Below the pieces are notes generated by a model. That model was not told the origin of the DNA. It did not search any database and saw only the letters and a program-made list of their open reading frames with translations. A DNA stretch of 64,000 bases from Pempheris klunzingeri. Its lineage: Eukaryota; Chordata; Actinopteri; Acropomatiformes; Pempheridae. Where the stretch lies: positions 21,622,043 through 21,686,042 of the forward strand of contig NC_092012.1 in the NCBI RefSeq assembly GCF_042242105.1, written 5' to 3'. Shown piece after piece: positions 41,147 to 53,223 of this stretch. Position 1 is the stretch's first letter, and every line of letters begins with the position of its first letter. The translations under genes and the position numbers were made by a program.

Positions 41147-43741
41147 TTACTTCTTTTTCTCTTTCTTCTTCAGCATGTCCACAACAGATGGAGCCATACG
41201 CTTTTTACCTAGAAGAATATAAGAAATATTGAAGTAGGACTTTCTGTAAACGTGACAAACATCAAAAGGAGATGAACCTCTCATAAAGCATACTTGCAAT
41301 ACCTTGCTTTTTGCTGGCTGATTCTTCTGGGTTTGCAGATCTCTTGGCATAAGCTGCCTTCATCCTCTGGATGTTCTTCTTGCTGATCACTTCATGTTCT
41401 ACAATAGGATGTGGATAGTCTTTACCCACAATGCATCCTGCTGCCTGCTGGACACTGCGTGGAGCTTTCCAGGGTTCATAGATATACTGAGCAGGGAACT
41501 TCTTCAGAAGAGGAAGGTACTTCCTGGAAAGCAAAGTAGAGGTGAAATGATTACATATGATACCATCTGTGGTACTTTGGCCTTGTTAGGGTTATGATCT
41601 TACTTGATGTAGTCTCCATTTTTGTCTGTCTTCTTGCCAAAAGCGACAGGGGAGTAGACCCTGAAGAACTGGTGGAAGAAGGCACTTGCTGAGAGCCACT
41701 GCCAGTTTCCAGCATTCAGAGCCCAGTCACCATCCAATAAAAGCTCTTCAAACACCTTCAGGAGCAATGAATGCAATGTTAGAGGAGTGCTCCAGTGATT
41801 TAGAACTGCTCTCCTAAAACGCACTCAAAATGCACAGTTAATCTACAACAGCTATAAAGGCAGGCTTGTTGACACACCCTCTGCCCTTCTTCCCAGCTGA
41901 TCCACAGGTCTCCCCTGGTGAGGAAACAAGCGACAGCATGTCTGGCCAGGTGGTGGATCCAGCCCTCCTGCCTCAGCTGAGTCATGATGGCATCGATGAA
42001 GGGGAAACCAGTCCGAGCCTTAAGGGGAATACGTCCAGGATGACAGCAAATATTTATAATACCTCTCTCACTAATTAGCTCTCATTTCCATTTAAAATCA
42101 TTTCGGAAGGACTCAGCACCTCTGTCCATGCGGCCAGGTGTTCGGGGTTTGTGTCCCAGTCCACCTGGGTACACACAGGGTTGCCCTCCATCTTGTTAAA
42201 GTTAGGGATCCCCACACTTGCTGTGTAGAAGAACTCTCTCCACAGTAGCTGGCCGTGCAGGGAAACTGGAGGATCTGAATGTTTCTTCTGAAAATGCAAC
42301 ACAAGCACACAACAGTCGATGTCATAGAAAGTTAGGACCAAGATCAACATCTAGCCTATATTTTACTGTTGAAGTGTGTTAAACATGAAAGAAATCTTGT
42401 CAACTGTGCAGCTGTATCTATAGTGTAGCATTCTACCTCCACCAACTGTAATGTGCTGGCGACACTCACCCCTTGGTAGACGTCAGTCAGTCTCCACCAG
42501 AAGGTGCGAGCAGAGAGGCAGCCAAAGGTCACATATGGACTGAGAACAGTGGTGCTCGGGCGCAAAGAGTTGGGAGAAGTCTGCGGCTTCTCAAAGCTAC
42601 ACACCCATCCCTGATGTAAGAGAACAGGTGGGACGTAAATGCAACACATTCTCACAAGATGTCTGAAATGATCTTATTTCTGTACTCAGCGGCAGAATGT
42701 CTTCTAGCTGGTTCACACCCGTCAGTCGTGTAGCGAGACAGAATACATGTGCATGAAAGTGGAGTACCGTTCTTTTCATATGCTCCTCCAGTCTCTTCAG
42801 AGCCTCCTGTTCTCCTCCTGGGAATTGCTCCTCTCCCAGAGCTGAGGTGTCCTGGCCGAGCTCCTCCAGTGTCAGCATCCCATATTTCTTCTCATGGCTT
42901 TCTGAGTGAGGGGTCTTCACATCTTTTGACATAAAGAATAATTCTGTTAACCCCTGTTTGGGTTCTACACACGTGTGTATGATGATTCACTAGCTTTCTC
43001 CAGTGGTGTTTGTCGTACCTTTGATATCTTCAGTGGTGGGGGCAGGGATCGGCCTCTTAGGGGGGCCAAGGGTCTTCACTATTGCCTGCATACGGTTGTA
43101 AGTGAGGGGAGCCTTCCCATTGTTTTCCTCAATGATCCTATGGAGACATGACAATCAGTGACATGCAGCAGCTTAAACACTCTGAACCCCCCAGTGTGTG
43201 CACGTGCCATGTGTGAGTAATACCTCTCTATATCATAAAGAGTGTGTGAGATCTTGTAGATGACTTCAACTCCGTGCTGTTTGGCTAGCGAGGTCACCGT
43301 CCTGTCCCGGCTCAGACTGTAGGGCTCTGTGTCATACTCATAGGTCAACTTTGTCACTCTCCACTCCTTGAAGAGCTTGGGGAACACATCCTCCGGCTTC
43401 CCTCTCACTACAAATAGCCTGAAGGAGTCGAGCACAGCACAATGTGACGATGCAGCAATATGTACACGATAGCAGCAGCACAACCAGTCTGACTTTAATC
43501 TAGAATAGCAATCATAATAGCTTTACCTGGAGTTGAGTTTCCTCAGGCTGCAGTCCAGCTCTTTGAGGGCTCCGATGAGGAACCTCCAGCGGTTGATTCC
43601 CACACAGCTGTGGTTATGAAGGTGAGGGTCCAGGATGAACACAGGGTAGAGCTCCTTACAGTCCCTCAGAGCGGCCATCAGTGCTGGGTTGTCATGCAGC
43701 CTGAGTCCCTTGCGGAACCAGTGAATACATGTATGAGCCAT
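41147..43741 (-). CDS. cry5: (6-4) photolyase / cry5-type, complete (10 coding exons, 525 aa)
   Basis: FAD-dependent enzyme that uses blue light to repair UV (6-4) photoproducts in nuclear DNA. Exons: 43741-43527, 43418-43224, 43137-43019, 42922-42768, 42610-42470, 42287-42120, 42018-41878, 41755-41604, 41523-41294, 41208-41147. 1578 nt, all phases match. N-terminal photolyase domain: [38 protein letters not shown] domain: [64 protein letters not shown]354 and H358, required for (6-4) repair, carry the same numbers as in the frog enzyme. [15 protein letters not shown] and [19 protein letters not shown] separate it from CRY1/2 (SWMWLSCSSFFQQFF). The tail [19 protein letters not shown] is a likely nuclear localisation signal. 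The ATG follows an acceptor by two bases, so a noncoding exon (from 44066) lies upstream. Confidence 0.95.
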
Positions 43742-44065
43742 TCCTGTGAACACATCAGTCAGACAATCCTCGTTTATTCCACTACGACTCCTGAAGGAGG
43801 TATGTGGGCACAGTTACACAGACAATACATGCAGGGGGGTGGAAGCTAAGAAGATCACATGTGCAGTATTATCTGCATGTCCAAGCAGTAGTAGATGCAA
43901 AGCTATGAAGTTTTTTTTTTACCAACATCAGATTTCACAGACCTGCTTAAGAGAGCATAGATTTATCAGCAGGAACCAACAGCGTGCTGAGAAAGGCTTC
44001 AGCTCGGATGGAATGCATGATGAGAGTTACCACAGATGGGTCACGGCTGAGAGGAGATACTTTAC

Positions 44066-44300
44066 CTTAAGTGTTCTTTAACACAGTTACGTCTTACTCG
44101 GCTCTGTGTTTACGGTGAAACTTGGGTTTGATAACCAGCGCGTTGACGATGTTACAAAACGGGAAGCGCTGCTACGTCATCAGCAAAATCAGCCAATCAT
44201 AGGAGAGCTGGTGAAGCCACATGTAGCACCAGCAGTTTGTCAGTTTGTCCACCAGGGGTCGTTGTTGTCCAATCAACACCGGGGGTTAATGATGACGTCA
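44066..44300 (-). promoter_or_regulatory. cry5: Photolyase 5' UTR exon and promoter with CRE/D-box-like sites
   Basis: A strong donor (CACTTAAG then GTAAAG) at 44066 ends a likely noncoding first exon; its partner acceptor is at 43744. Upstream are GTTACGTCTTAC (44086-44097, D-box-like), TACGTCATC near 44172 and a perfect palindromic CRE, TGACGTCA, at 44293-44300. Fish photolyase genes are known to be light-induced through D-box and E-box elements. Use of these particular sites is inferred. Confidence 0.45.
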
Positions 44301-44604
44301 CTGCCACACCGCGGACTCTTACCTGTTAATGAGAGCTGTTACCTGCCGGAGGACGGCCTCACCCGAAACCCCTCAGGGTGTCTGGGAGTTTACCCAGCAG
44401 CACGCTGCCTCGCTTCAATATTGTTAAGGGGGGTCACGGCTCTCGCCCCCTGATTGATTATCCATGAAAAAGGAACAGAAGGCAGTCACAGAGTAAATAC
44501 TCATGTTTCCTCCGTAGACCAAGAGCTCCCAGTCAACAGACCCGCCGGGTCTATTGAAGACACCACGTTGTGTCCCCCCCTTTCCCATCAGCCCATCGTA
44601 GCTC

Positions 44605-44676
44605 GCCGTGATCGTATAGTGGTTAGTACTCTGCGTTGTGGCCGCAGCAACCCCGGTTCGAATCCGGGTCACGGCA
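44605..44676 (+). tRNA. tRNA-His (anticodon GTG)
   Basis: A 72-nt cloverleaf. The acceptor stem pairs GCCGTGA with TCACGGC; a discriminator-side A follows. The D arm contains TAGTGGTTAGTA (A box). The anticodon stem CTGCG/CGCAG holds loop TTGTGGC with GTG at 44638-44640. The T arm GGTTCGAATCC is a perfect B box. The stem CCCGG/CCGGG differs slightly from the usual vertebrate tRNA-His CCTCGG form but still pairs. No intron and no CCA are encoded. A T5 pol III terminator lies at 44709-44713. It is an isolated copy between two divergent protein genes. Confidence 0.95.
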
Positions 44677-44708
44677 TTGTGGGACAATGTCACGGCAGAT
44701 GGCTGAAC

Positions 44709-44713
44709 TTTTT
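44709..44713 (+). terminator. RNA polymerase III terminator (T5) after tRNA-His
   Basis: First run of four or more T residues downstream of the tRNA, about 33 nt past its 3' end, as expected for a pol III transcript trailer. Confidence 0.5.
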
Positions 44714-45062
44714 CTCCTGCAGCACAACGACGAGAGTAACAGCTACAATAAGTATGTCCGTTCAGTCTGACAAACAACGGAGTACAGTGGCTCTATATGT
44801 TACGCGGAAGTTTTTCCCTCCGGCTCATTGCCGTTAGCACGAAGCCCCATCAGAGGGAGGCACAGTCAAGGAAAAGCAGACTGCTGTGAACAGGTTTGGT
44901 GATAATGGTGAAAATGAGGAAAAGTACATTTAGAAAAAGTACAACTTCTAATTCCAAATGGGCTCTTCTATGAAACTGACTGCTTACATGAAACAGGAGA
45001 CAGAACAGCGATGGAGTCGGAACAGTAGACTGTTACACTATTAGACGTTATTGGCGTCGTGC

Positions 45063-45842
45063 TGACGTCACGGGGAGAGATCAGTCTGTGGACGGTAGAG
45101 TGTGAGAGGTGTTGCTGCCTTCACGCTCTGTAGGAAATATTTCGATTAAACAAAGCACGCGGGCCAACAAAGTGGTAAATGTGAAAATGTGACGATGTGG
45201 CGATATGGCCACTGACATGTGCCACTGAACGCCAAACATATTATGATTAGAGTTATTAAAAAGAATCATTTGGGTGTATATTTTAGTGTTTTTCACATGT
45301 TGGTGTCACTTAGGCCATTGTTCCGTTGATCAACTTCTGCAGCAGCATAAAGCCTCCCTATCTGACTTGTGAAACTACAACCCTCCCTCCTCCCACTGTG
45401 TTATTATTCCTAGCCACGTGGCTGTAGTCACGACGAACACCAGCCTATCGGAATCTGGGCTCCGCTGGTTGACTCAGTGAAGGCAGCATCTCGTCACTCC
45501 GTTGGCTCGCAGACTCGCCATTCACCAACCTCCACCCGCCCAGCAGCATTAGAGCGGCATGGCAACGGCGGGGAGACGGGGGGGTGGGGGAGGCAGTCTA
45601 ACCGGACCGGAGAGAGAGCAGCAGCAGCTACAGCACTGTTTCCACTGACTAAAGGAACGCACCGTGTGCCCCCCCCCCCCACTCCGACCACCCGGCGCTC
45701 TCACTCTGAGGACAGCGATGCACCCCCGCCGCCGCTCCGCACTGCCGCTGCCGCTGACCAGGTGTTGGACCCAGGATCAGGGACGTCGTTAACGTGACAG
45801 AAGATCAAACTTGCATGGTCCCGTACGCAGACGACCGAGAAG
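45063..45842 (+). promoter_or_regulatory. frmd5: frmd5 upstream region and 5' UTR: CRE, E-box, GC-rich
   Basis: A perfect CRE (TGACGTCA) lies at 45063-45070 and a perfect E-box CACGTG at 45415-45420. From about 45480 to the ATG the sequence becomes GC-rich with CpGs, a C12 run (45669-45680) and CAG repeats, as in TATA-less neuronal CpG promoters. The transcription start cannot be placed from sequence alone. Confidence 0.4.
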
Positions 45843-45944
45843 ATGCTGAGCCGACTGATGAGCAGCAGCATCAGGAGTCTGGACAGGGAGTGCAACTGCA
45901 CTGTGAGGCTGCTGGACGATTCGGAGTACACCTGCACCATCCAG
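45843..45944 (+). CDS. frmd5: frmd5, FERM domain-containing protein 5: first coding exon only (34 codons; gene continues past window)
   Basis: The exon encodes [20 protein letters not shown] followed by [14 protein letters not shown] and stops at the donor CCAG/GTCAGT (phase 0). Human FRMD5 starts [20 protein letters not shown] then [14 protein letters not shown], so identity is strong over the whole exon. FRMD3, the nearest paralogue, has a different start and IRLLDDSEISCHIQ. The segment is the beginning of the FERM F1 lobe. FRMD5 is a membrane-cytoskeleton adaptor linked to p120-catenin and integrin control. The ATG has A at -3. The next FERM exon (RDAKGQYLFDLL in human) was looked for and not found before 64000, so the rest of the window is intron 1. 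Confidence 0.87.
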
Positions 45945-48095
45945 GTCAGTGGGGACAACAGTTCCTCTGTCTCACATCACCTTGTTGTGGAGGACGTGCT
46001 ACTGACACATAGGGGGTGGTGGTGATCAGGTAAAACAACCAATAACCCCCAACCCCACCGTATGCTGCTCACAGAAGACGTTGAGATTAAAGGCATTTGC
46101 ACCTTCATTGGCACAGTGTGTGACTGTTGCTATGTGCGTGTGGCCAGACGTCTGTCACCAGTGGGCTGCAGATGTTCCCTCCATCAGAGATGTTACCTGT
46201 GTGGACATCACGTGGTGTGCATTGCGTAGCATTATTAACCAGCACTATGTGGAATTTCCATCAGAAGCTGTGAAATAATAAAATACAACAAAATCAAATC
46301 TCTGTACAGCTGATTTCATTTGAGCCGCTTCACGCTTGCATTGATTTAAAGGCATTATGAGACAATTCTGGATAATCTCATCTTGAACACTTTCAGTGGA
46401 GAGTGGATTTCTTGATCCTCTGGCTACACGAGACAGGCCGCAGGCTCAGGAGGGTTCGGTCTGTACCCAAGGAGAGGTTTGAATGTTGTTTAGATTCTAA
46501 TCAGCCTTCATAGAGGGAGGGCATATCTTATTTGTCTTAACAAAGCAGGTGTCAAACCCTCAGTTGTCAATTTGCCCTTCAGTGTGACCCTGGGTTTGAC
46601 CATGGAGCATCACTTTGCTTTTCCTCTTGGACCCCAGGAAGAACAGCCTCAGTTTTAAAGGGATACATTATACAAATATATCCTTACAAATATAGGGTGA
46701 TCAGGAGGCTTCCTCTGCCTAATCTATCTTGTTGCTTTTCAGTCTGGTATTATTAGTTGTCAGAACACAGCATGCGTTAGCATCTTCCATCACTAAAGAC
46801 AACTGAAGTAGTGCTGTAAGAAGAAATAAAATGACACTAGAATACATTTAGAAAGCAGAATGTTGGAAATGTTTAGCTTTAAAACAAAGTAGCTTTTGAA
46901 GTCCTTTGGTCTAATGTCTTACTTCCCTTATTTTCACCGCCACTGGTTATTTGTTTCAGCTGTTATAGGAGTCTTTTGTTGGTCTTTATTTGCTGTTGAT
47001 ACAGTGACAAAGACCCACTGATTCTACCATATGGTCACCCCTGAGTCTGTAGTTTGTAGTACTGTTATATAACGTGGAATATTTTATTGCATTATCTATC
47101 CTCTGGTTACCTGGTGTAGGTGTAGATCAGTGTCCTTTGTTCTTTTCTCAGGTTTACTGATAGGTCATCCACGTACTCTGGTAGTGCAGAGTAATGCTGC
47201 ACATCTGATTAGTCATTCACTCAGTTATTAACTCCCTTGCAGACTTGGTTAAAGCATTTTTCTTTATTTCTTGAACCCTGAGTTGTCTCAAAAATCAATT
47301 GTTGTATTGACATGGATAAAGGCGAGACACGACTAGAGTCAGTAAGTGTGTGTTTGCAGTGAGAGAGCAAAGGAGTAAGAGCACGTAATTAATGTCTGTT
47401 ACCTCCTTTGGAAATCGAGTGTGTGTGTGTGCCTCCCTGTAACGTCTTAAGTGCGACTGCAGCATTGAGAAGTCTGTTGTTTGCATCATCTAACCCGGCT
47501 GCTTGAGTTGCTGGAGCTGCGTTTGATGCTTGTTACTGGAAGGGATTCCATTGCTTTTGAATTGGATATGACAGCACACAAAGACCATCACCACCTGTTC
47601 ACTTCTAGGATCTGACGGCAAAGGCAACGGCAGCCTTTCAGCATCTAACAACTTAAAGTGGCAGCGCTGGGGAGGGGGCAGATGAAAGGGTGATTTCATG
47701 TCAGGCTTTTCCCTGCAGGCCCGTCCTCATCCTGTCTCCACCTGAATATTAAATAGCACCAACAAGTTGGATTTCATACATGTTTTTAATGTAAGGTTTA
47801 GGAGTGCACAGGCAGTTGCACTTTAATTAGTGACTGAGCTTAGTGTTAACTTTTTGCTGTGTGACTGCTTAGGGGACTTGGTGTGCCCAGTGTTCTCTGA
47901 TGAGTTGTGTTCACCAAAGTAGCCCCTCACTTGTTCCCCGTTGACTTCTGAGCAGCTCCTTCACCCAGTCATGATGCAAAGGGTTTCCCTGTCAAGATAT
48001 GCTGATCCCAACCTTTTAGCAACTGAAAGCACACAGCAGGGACAGAATGCTTAATTTCTACTGGAGTGTCTATTGAGAGGGATTAGCTCTCTATT

Positions 48096-48140
48096 GGCAT
48101 ATTTCATTATTTCCACCTTGGGGAAATAATGAAATATGCC
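48096..48140. repeat. Perfect inverted repeat, 19-bp arms, 7-nt loop
   Basis: Left arm 48096-48114 (GGCATATTTCATTATTTCC) is the exact reverse complement of 48122-48140. The arms are AT-rich and there is no match to a tRNA or known hairpin RNA. Confidence 0.9.
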
Positions 48141-48278
48141 ATTATTTCACACTATGGGGCTCTTGATGAAACACAACTGGTCTAAATGGAAACATAATTA
48201 GGATCATCGTCTATTCTTTAAGACAACATTGCCATGTATTTGCAGGCATTAGAAAGTGTGAACATGACATTTAGGGGG

Positions 48279-48500
48279 CTGTATTTGTATCGAGCCTTTC
48301 TAGTCATTTTGACCACTCAAAGCGCTTTTACATCACATCCTCATTCACCCATTCACACATCATTCATTCAGGAGGAATCACTATTCCTTCACACACATTG
48401 ACACTGAAGTTATGCTTCAGGACACTTTGACACGCTGACTCATAGGAGCCGGGGATCGAACCAGCCACCTTCCGATTGATGGACGACCCACTCTACCTCT
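48279..48500 (-). mobile_element. tRNA-derived SINE, minus orientation
   Basis: On the minus strand the head reads GTAGAGTGGGTCGTCCATCA, then a pol III B box GGTTCGATCCC (48452-48462). The body ends in AAAGCGCTTTGAGTGGTC and CTAGAAAGGCTCGATACAAA, a 3' part common in fish SINEs and their partner LINEs. The A-box end is degenerate or lost. No clear target duplication was found. Confidence 0.65.
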
Positions 48501-51500
48501 AATTATATTCTACACAGTGTCTGCTAAGCTAAATGAGAGCAGGTATACATGTCATTTTTCATCTCTGTAAAAGACATTACAGTGACCTTACTGGAGCATG
48601 ACAACATTTTTGGCTGACTGAAAATGGGAGTGGATGGCTGCTGTCCTTTCCTGCACACCTTGGAGATATGGCCCAGAATAAAGGGCCCTCATGAGACTCA
48701 ACAAGGGTCACAATCTCCATTTAGCTCAATTAGCCTTTTTCCTTGAACGAGGCTGGTATACTGAAATCACAGGTATGACCTTCATAAATGGAAAGAAAGT
48801 CTTACTGTGAAGGCTTTGTGGAGTGGAAAATAAAGCAACCAGGCTTAGATGAAGCAAACCGTTCCTATTTTTTAACACAAACACAGAGCTCCAGACCTCT
48901 GTCTTTGCCCATAAGTCAGGGTTGACCTAAGGTATCATCACATTCCACTACCACCACACCATTCATCTCACCCATGCTGTGTGCCTGTCCGCCTCCCTAC
49001 TGGTGACATTGTTGCTGATGACATCGTGACCCTGGAAGCATGTTGTGGAAAATCTCCTCCCACTCCAACCCCCTCTACCTGCCTCACTGTTTCCTGAATG
49101 GGGGAAGCCCTGAATCTTTACTGGCAGCCAACTCACCTGTGGGCAACCCCTTTTTCAGAGAACAAAGAAGCTGGCTGGCCTACCATGGATGCTTCATCCC
49201 TCGGATAGTTTCTGTGTTTATGATATAGAAAACCAGTTAAACTGTCGTAATAAAAGAATGGGCTGGAACGCCTGCCTGTGCTCCTGTGTCCTATGTACCT
49301 TCATCCCAGACATTTACCACATGGGGAGACTCATATTCATTGATTTCATATTCTCATATTCATTCCTCCAGGACATCCACAGGCTTCTCATGGCCACAGG
49401 TCGCAATACAATCTCTCAAAACAATCAATCAATCAATCTAGGATTGATACACAGCAGAGAATTCGGCCAGAATGTGACTTTATGGGCTGCTGTGGGAAAC
49501 CAGTGGAGGCTAGAAGCTTTGGGAAGCCCTAGATAGGCACTTGGAGGCCTCTAGCAGTAAGGAAAATAGGCTCAGGAGAAACAGGGCATTGGTATTATGT
49601 TTGTAACTGAGTCTACAAGTACCTTCAACAAGTCCAGTTGACTTTTGCTCAACTCCTAAGGAATAACTATGACCTGGATGACTGAGAATCTTCACAGACA
49701 CAATCCTATATACACCGTCCTTAAGACGAAACTACCACGCAAAGCAGCTGAACTATACAATACACAGGGAGGGAAAGGCTGTGCTGGTGTGTCTCCATAG
49801 TTTGCAGAGAGCAGGCCACAGAGAGTGAGAACTTTACAGAATTTTGTGATTATTAGTGTATTAGGTTGGTGGGTTCATTGCTTCCTTCACGTGGCAAAAT
49901 AACTCATTAAGTTACTGTCCATTTTGTTTCTTTTATTCTGGAAATTATTTACAGTGTGTCTGTACTTCAGATTTAGCCTCAGTCTTTTCAGCATACAGCA
50001 GAGTCATGATGAAGCTATATCCAGGGCCTGTGCAGACTTCCTCATATCTTCAAATATTTAGACATTTTCTGTCAGTGAAACGGTGAAGTGTGGTTAAACA
50101 GCTTCAGTCTAGCAGCGCTAATCAGCAGCGTTTCACCTCCCCACATTCCACATAGTTCCATTTGATTTGTTTATTTTAGGAACATGTAAGGTGTGTGGTT
50201 AAGCTCAAAGTCAGTCTAACGTTGTTCTGTGAGTCATGTGGAACAAGGTAGCATCCTGTATACGGCTCATCTTCTGATGAGCAACATGCCATCCAGTCTG
50301 GGAGTCATACTTTGGAGGAAGATTAATATTACTTCTGTGAACCAAAAGATGGATATTTGAGATTGACAGCAAGATGGGTGACGGAATAGCATTGATCCAG
50401 AGAGATGTACCACATCACTGTGAGTAAGTGATTCAGTCGCCTGGCATCAACTTAAATCCTGTGTTGGCCACCAGTGAAATTAGGATCGTTCTTTTGAAGC
50501 CAAATGCACAACTTGGAAGGAGCTCCTCTTGCTTTGTGTTGTGAATGCATTATTGAAATAGGTTGCTCTTATCTCTTAAGTGGTCTCTCTGCATATCTCA
50601 TACTGTTTTCTTCTTAGTGTGCGCTGCTAAAATTGGAATCGAGGTTGTAACATTTTGTTTTGATACACACAAGAGTCTGCTCCTCTGCTTATGTTGCCTC
50701 CTCACTGAAATAATGATAATGGATGGATTTAGCAGCATTTTACCTTCAAAGCAGATCATTTTTTCATCATTTATATTTGTCCAAAACAGACTTCAATCAA
50801 ATACTAATGTGGAAATGCTTTTTATTTTTTATTTCTTTAGCTCAGAAGAAGAATCCAGAGAGTGCTGGAGCATTTAGATCAACCTTGAAATTCACTTTTA
50901 CTGCCTGTGTGGTATTTTCATGCCAAGTATAGAGTGCATGATGCACGGGTGAGAGGAGACAAGCAAACAGGTGGGAGGTTCATTGAAATGAGGCAGCACA
51001 AAGCAAGTCGTGGGTATTTTGGTGCAAACCAGGTCTTAAAGAGTAGATGTCTCCAAACCACATCTGTTTCTGACGCAATGTCACTTCTCTGCTACTTTAA
51101 TGATTTCGTAAAGAAGATCAAACTAAACTGCATCAAATGCAAATAAATAACAGAATAATCCTTAAAATAAATTTAAAAAAAAACAGTAGATGCATTTAAA
51201 TCAGTGTCAGTGATTCTCACAGTATCTGTTGTCCACCAGTGCTGTAGGCTGTATGAAGAATCCCTGCAGTCACATAAAGGAAGCAGGACAGCTGTGCTGA
51301 TAAATCTGCAGCCTCTGATTGGAGATGTGCCACTCTAGAGTGCACTGGCATTACATGTGGCCATCCACCGTGTTTAGCTTGATTAAAGTACATGCAAATG
51401 GCACCAAGCTGAATAACCACACACACCGTTATAACTCTATATTCTGTTGGTTATACGGAAGTCAGATTAAAACAGCTCATCAGTCCTGTATATCAGTGCC

Positions 51501-52005
51501 TCCTTTCATGTTTTATCCTTCATACATAACTTACATAGTACACATAACTGGTGTAGGGGTTTGGTACCTTGCCTCACACGGCAGCACCTAAATGTTGTGC
51601 TAATGGTACCTTGTATGGGGCAATTTGACTATCAGAAATAATTAATAACCATCAAAAGGTAATTAATGATTAAATAAATTAATGGGACTTGTAAAGTCCA
51701 CCTCGATTGGGGCACCACCTCGATAAATGAGGAAAAAGTTTTAATTGATTTAACTGATTCAGTCTCATAAAATACTAAACTATCAGTTTGGTATTCTGCT
51801 TAATAATTAACTTAATAACTCAAACCAAAATTACCATATTGACAGCTAGTGGAAGGATTTCTTGACAGAGTAGAGGTTAGCCGTATTCACTCTTGTACAA
51901 TATTAAAGAAGACAGCATGTGGATTAAAACATTTATTAAGACATAACAAAATCATACATACTAACAAACTAACTAAGTGTGATTAGCTAACAAACAATAG
52001 GGAGA

Positions 52006-52032
52006 GTGTGTGTGTGTGTGTGTGTGTGTGTG
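52006..52032. repeat. (GT)n microsatellite
   Basis: About 13 uninterrupted GT units, read directly. Confidence 0.95.
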
Positions 52033-52529
52033 AGAGGGTGTCGGTGGAGAACAAAAGGTGGGGAAACCACATGGTGACTCCCTTCAAAATGGCCACCAGA
52101 CCCCCTGGTGTGTGGGTCAGCGGCAGACAAAGGAAAGCTAAGTGCTGCAGCTGTTAGCTTAGCTTTGTCTCTCAGTCGAGGCCTATTTGTAAAACTGTAT
52201 GTGTGAGTGTGAAGGATAAAGGTACCAGGTTAGGAGAGGATGGTTAGTCTGCAGACTCTGTGTCTATGAGAGCAAACTAACCTCAACTTAACTTTATGGC
52301 TGCACAGTAAACTACAACACATCACAATGATCAAACACTGTGAGCATTAAAGCAAATCAAAACCAATACATGTATACAGTAATGCTCTGCTATTTATGCC
52401 CAGTTAGAGTTTGTTACCAGTCCTCAAAAGGGAAGAAGAAGGTGGTGCTGGTGTGCTCCTGTTGCTCTGAAGATCAGCTGGCAGACTTTGGGTCATGCCT
52501 GCTGGTGCTGATAAGCTTGGTTCAGGCAG

Positions 52530-53030
52530 GATTTTCTTAAAATCAATTCTAAAACTCACAGGTGGCCAGTGAAGGGCAATGAGGACCGGTGTGATGTGGC
52601 CACTTTTCTCAGTACCTATTAAAAGCCTGGCAGCAGGGTTTTGTGTTAACTGCAGTCTTTGGATATTTCGCCTGCTGAATCCAGACTAAAGTGCGTTACA
52701 ATATTCAAGTCATAGAATAGAATCATGGATGACCTTTTCAACCATAAACAGTCTGCAGGGGAGAGGACTGACCTAATATTTGTGAGCTGTCTAAGTTAGG
52801 CAAAGCAAGATTGTACCACCTTAGTCACCTGAGCATCAAAGATAAGTCTGAGTTGAAACTAGCACCCAGGTTACGGGCCTCTTTCCCAACATTACCCCAT
52901 AAGGCACCCACACTAGAGGAGAGGTAGTTGATGGTATTAGCGCTGGGGCCACAGGGGGTGATTATAATTACCTCAGATTTGGAGTCACTCAACTGAAGGA
53001 CATTTTTGGACATCCAATTTCTACCGTCAG
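52530..53030 (-). mobile_element. L2/CR1-like LINE fragment, minus orientation
   Basis: On the minus strand the segment 52825-53013 encodes MSKNVLQLSDSKSEVIII and ARNLGASFNSDLS, matching the LQLNxxKTEVxxI and RNLGVIFDSDLS blocks downstream of the RT core in fish L2-like LINEs. Nearer 52550 it reads HWPPVSFRIDFK, equivalent to HWLPVxxRIDFKIL. The intervening coding sequence is decayed. Only this C-terminal region is left. Confidence 0.7.
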
Positions 53031-53223
53031 AGGATAGAGGAAATATCAGTGGACTACATCAGCAATCTGTGCCAACTCCACTAAATCCACCTTGTATTAC
53101 ATTAGTAATAAGGAATGTGATAATATGATTAACAGAATATTGTTTAGGCTACAAATGGAGCCACTAGTGTATGAGTAATGTTTCTGATCTTTGTTCTCTG
53201 TTTGTGTCTGTTTGTGCACACAG

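Noticed and set aside
44106-44453. 115-codon frame on plus across the photolyase promoter
   Set aside because: It overlaps the promoter and 5' UTR of a minus-strand gene, with no homology or splice context.
51600-52330. AT-rich block with a GT tract that resembles dispersed repeats
   Set aside because: No duplicated ends, primer site or coding remnant was recognised, so I could not assign it to any retroelement family.
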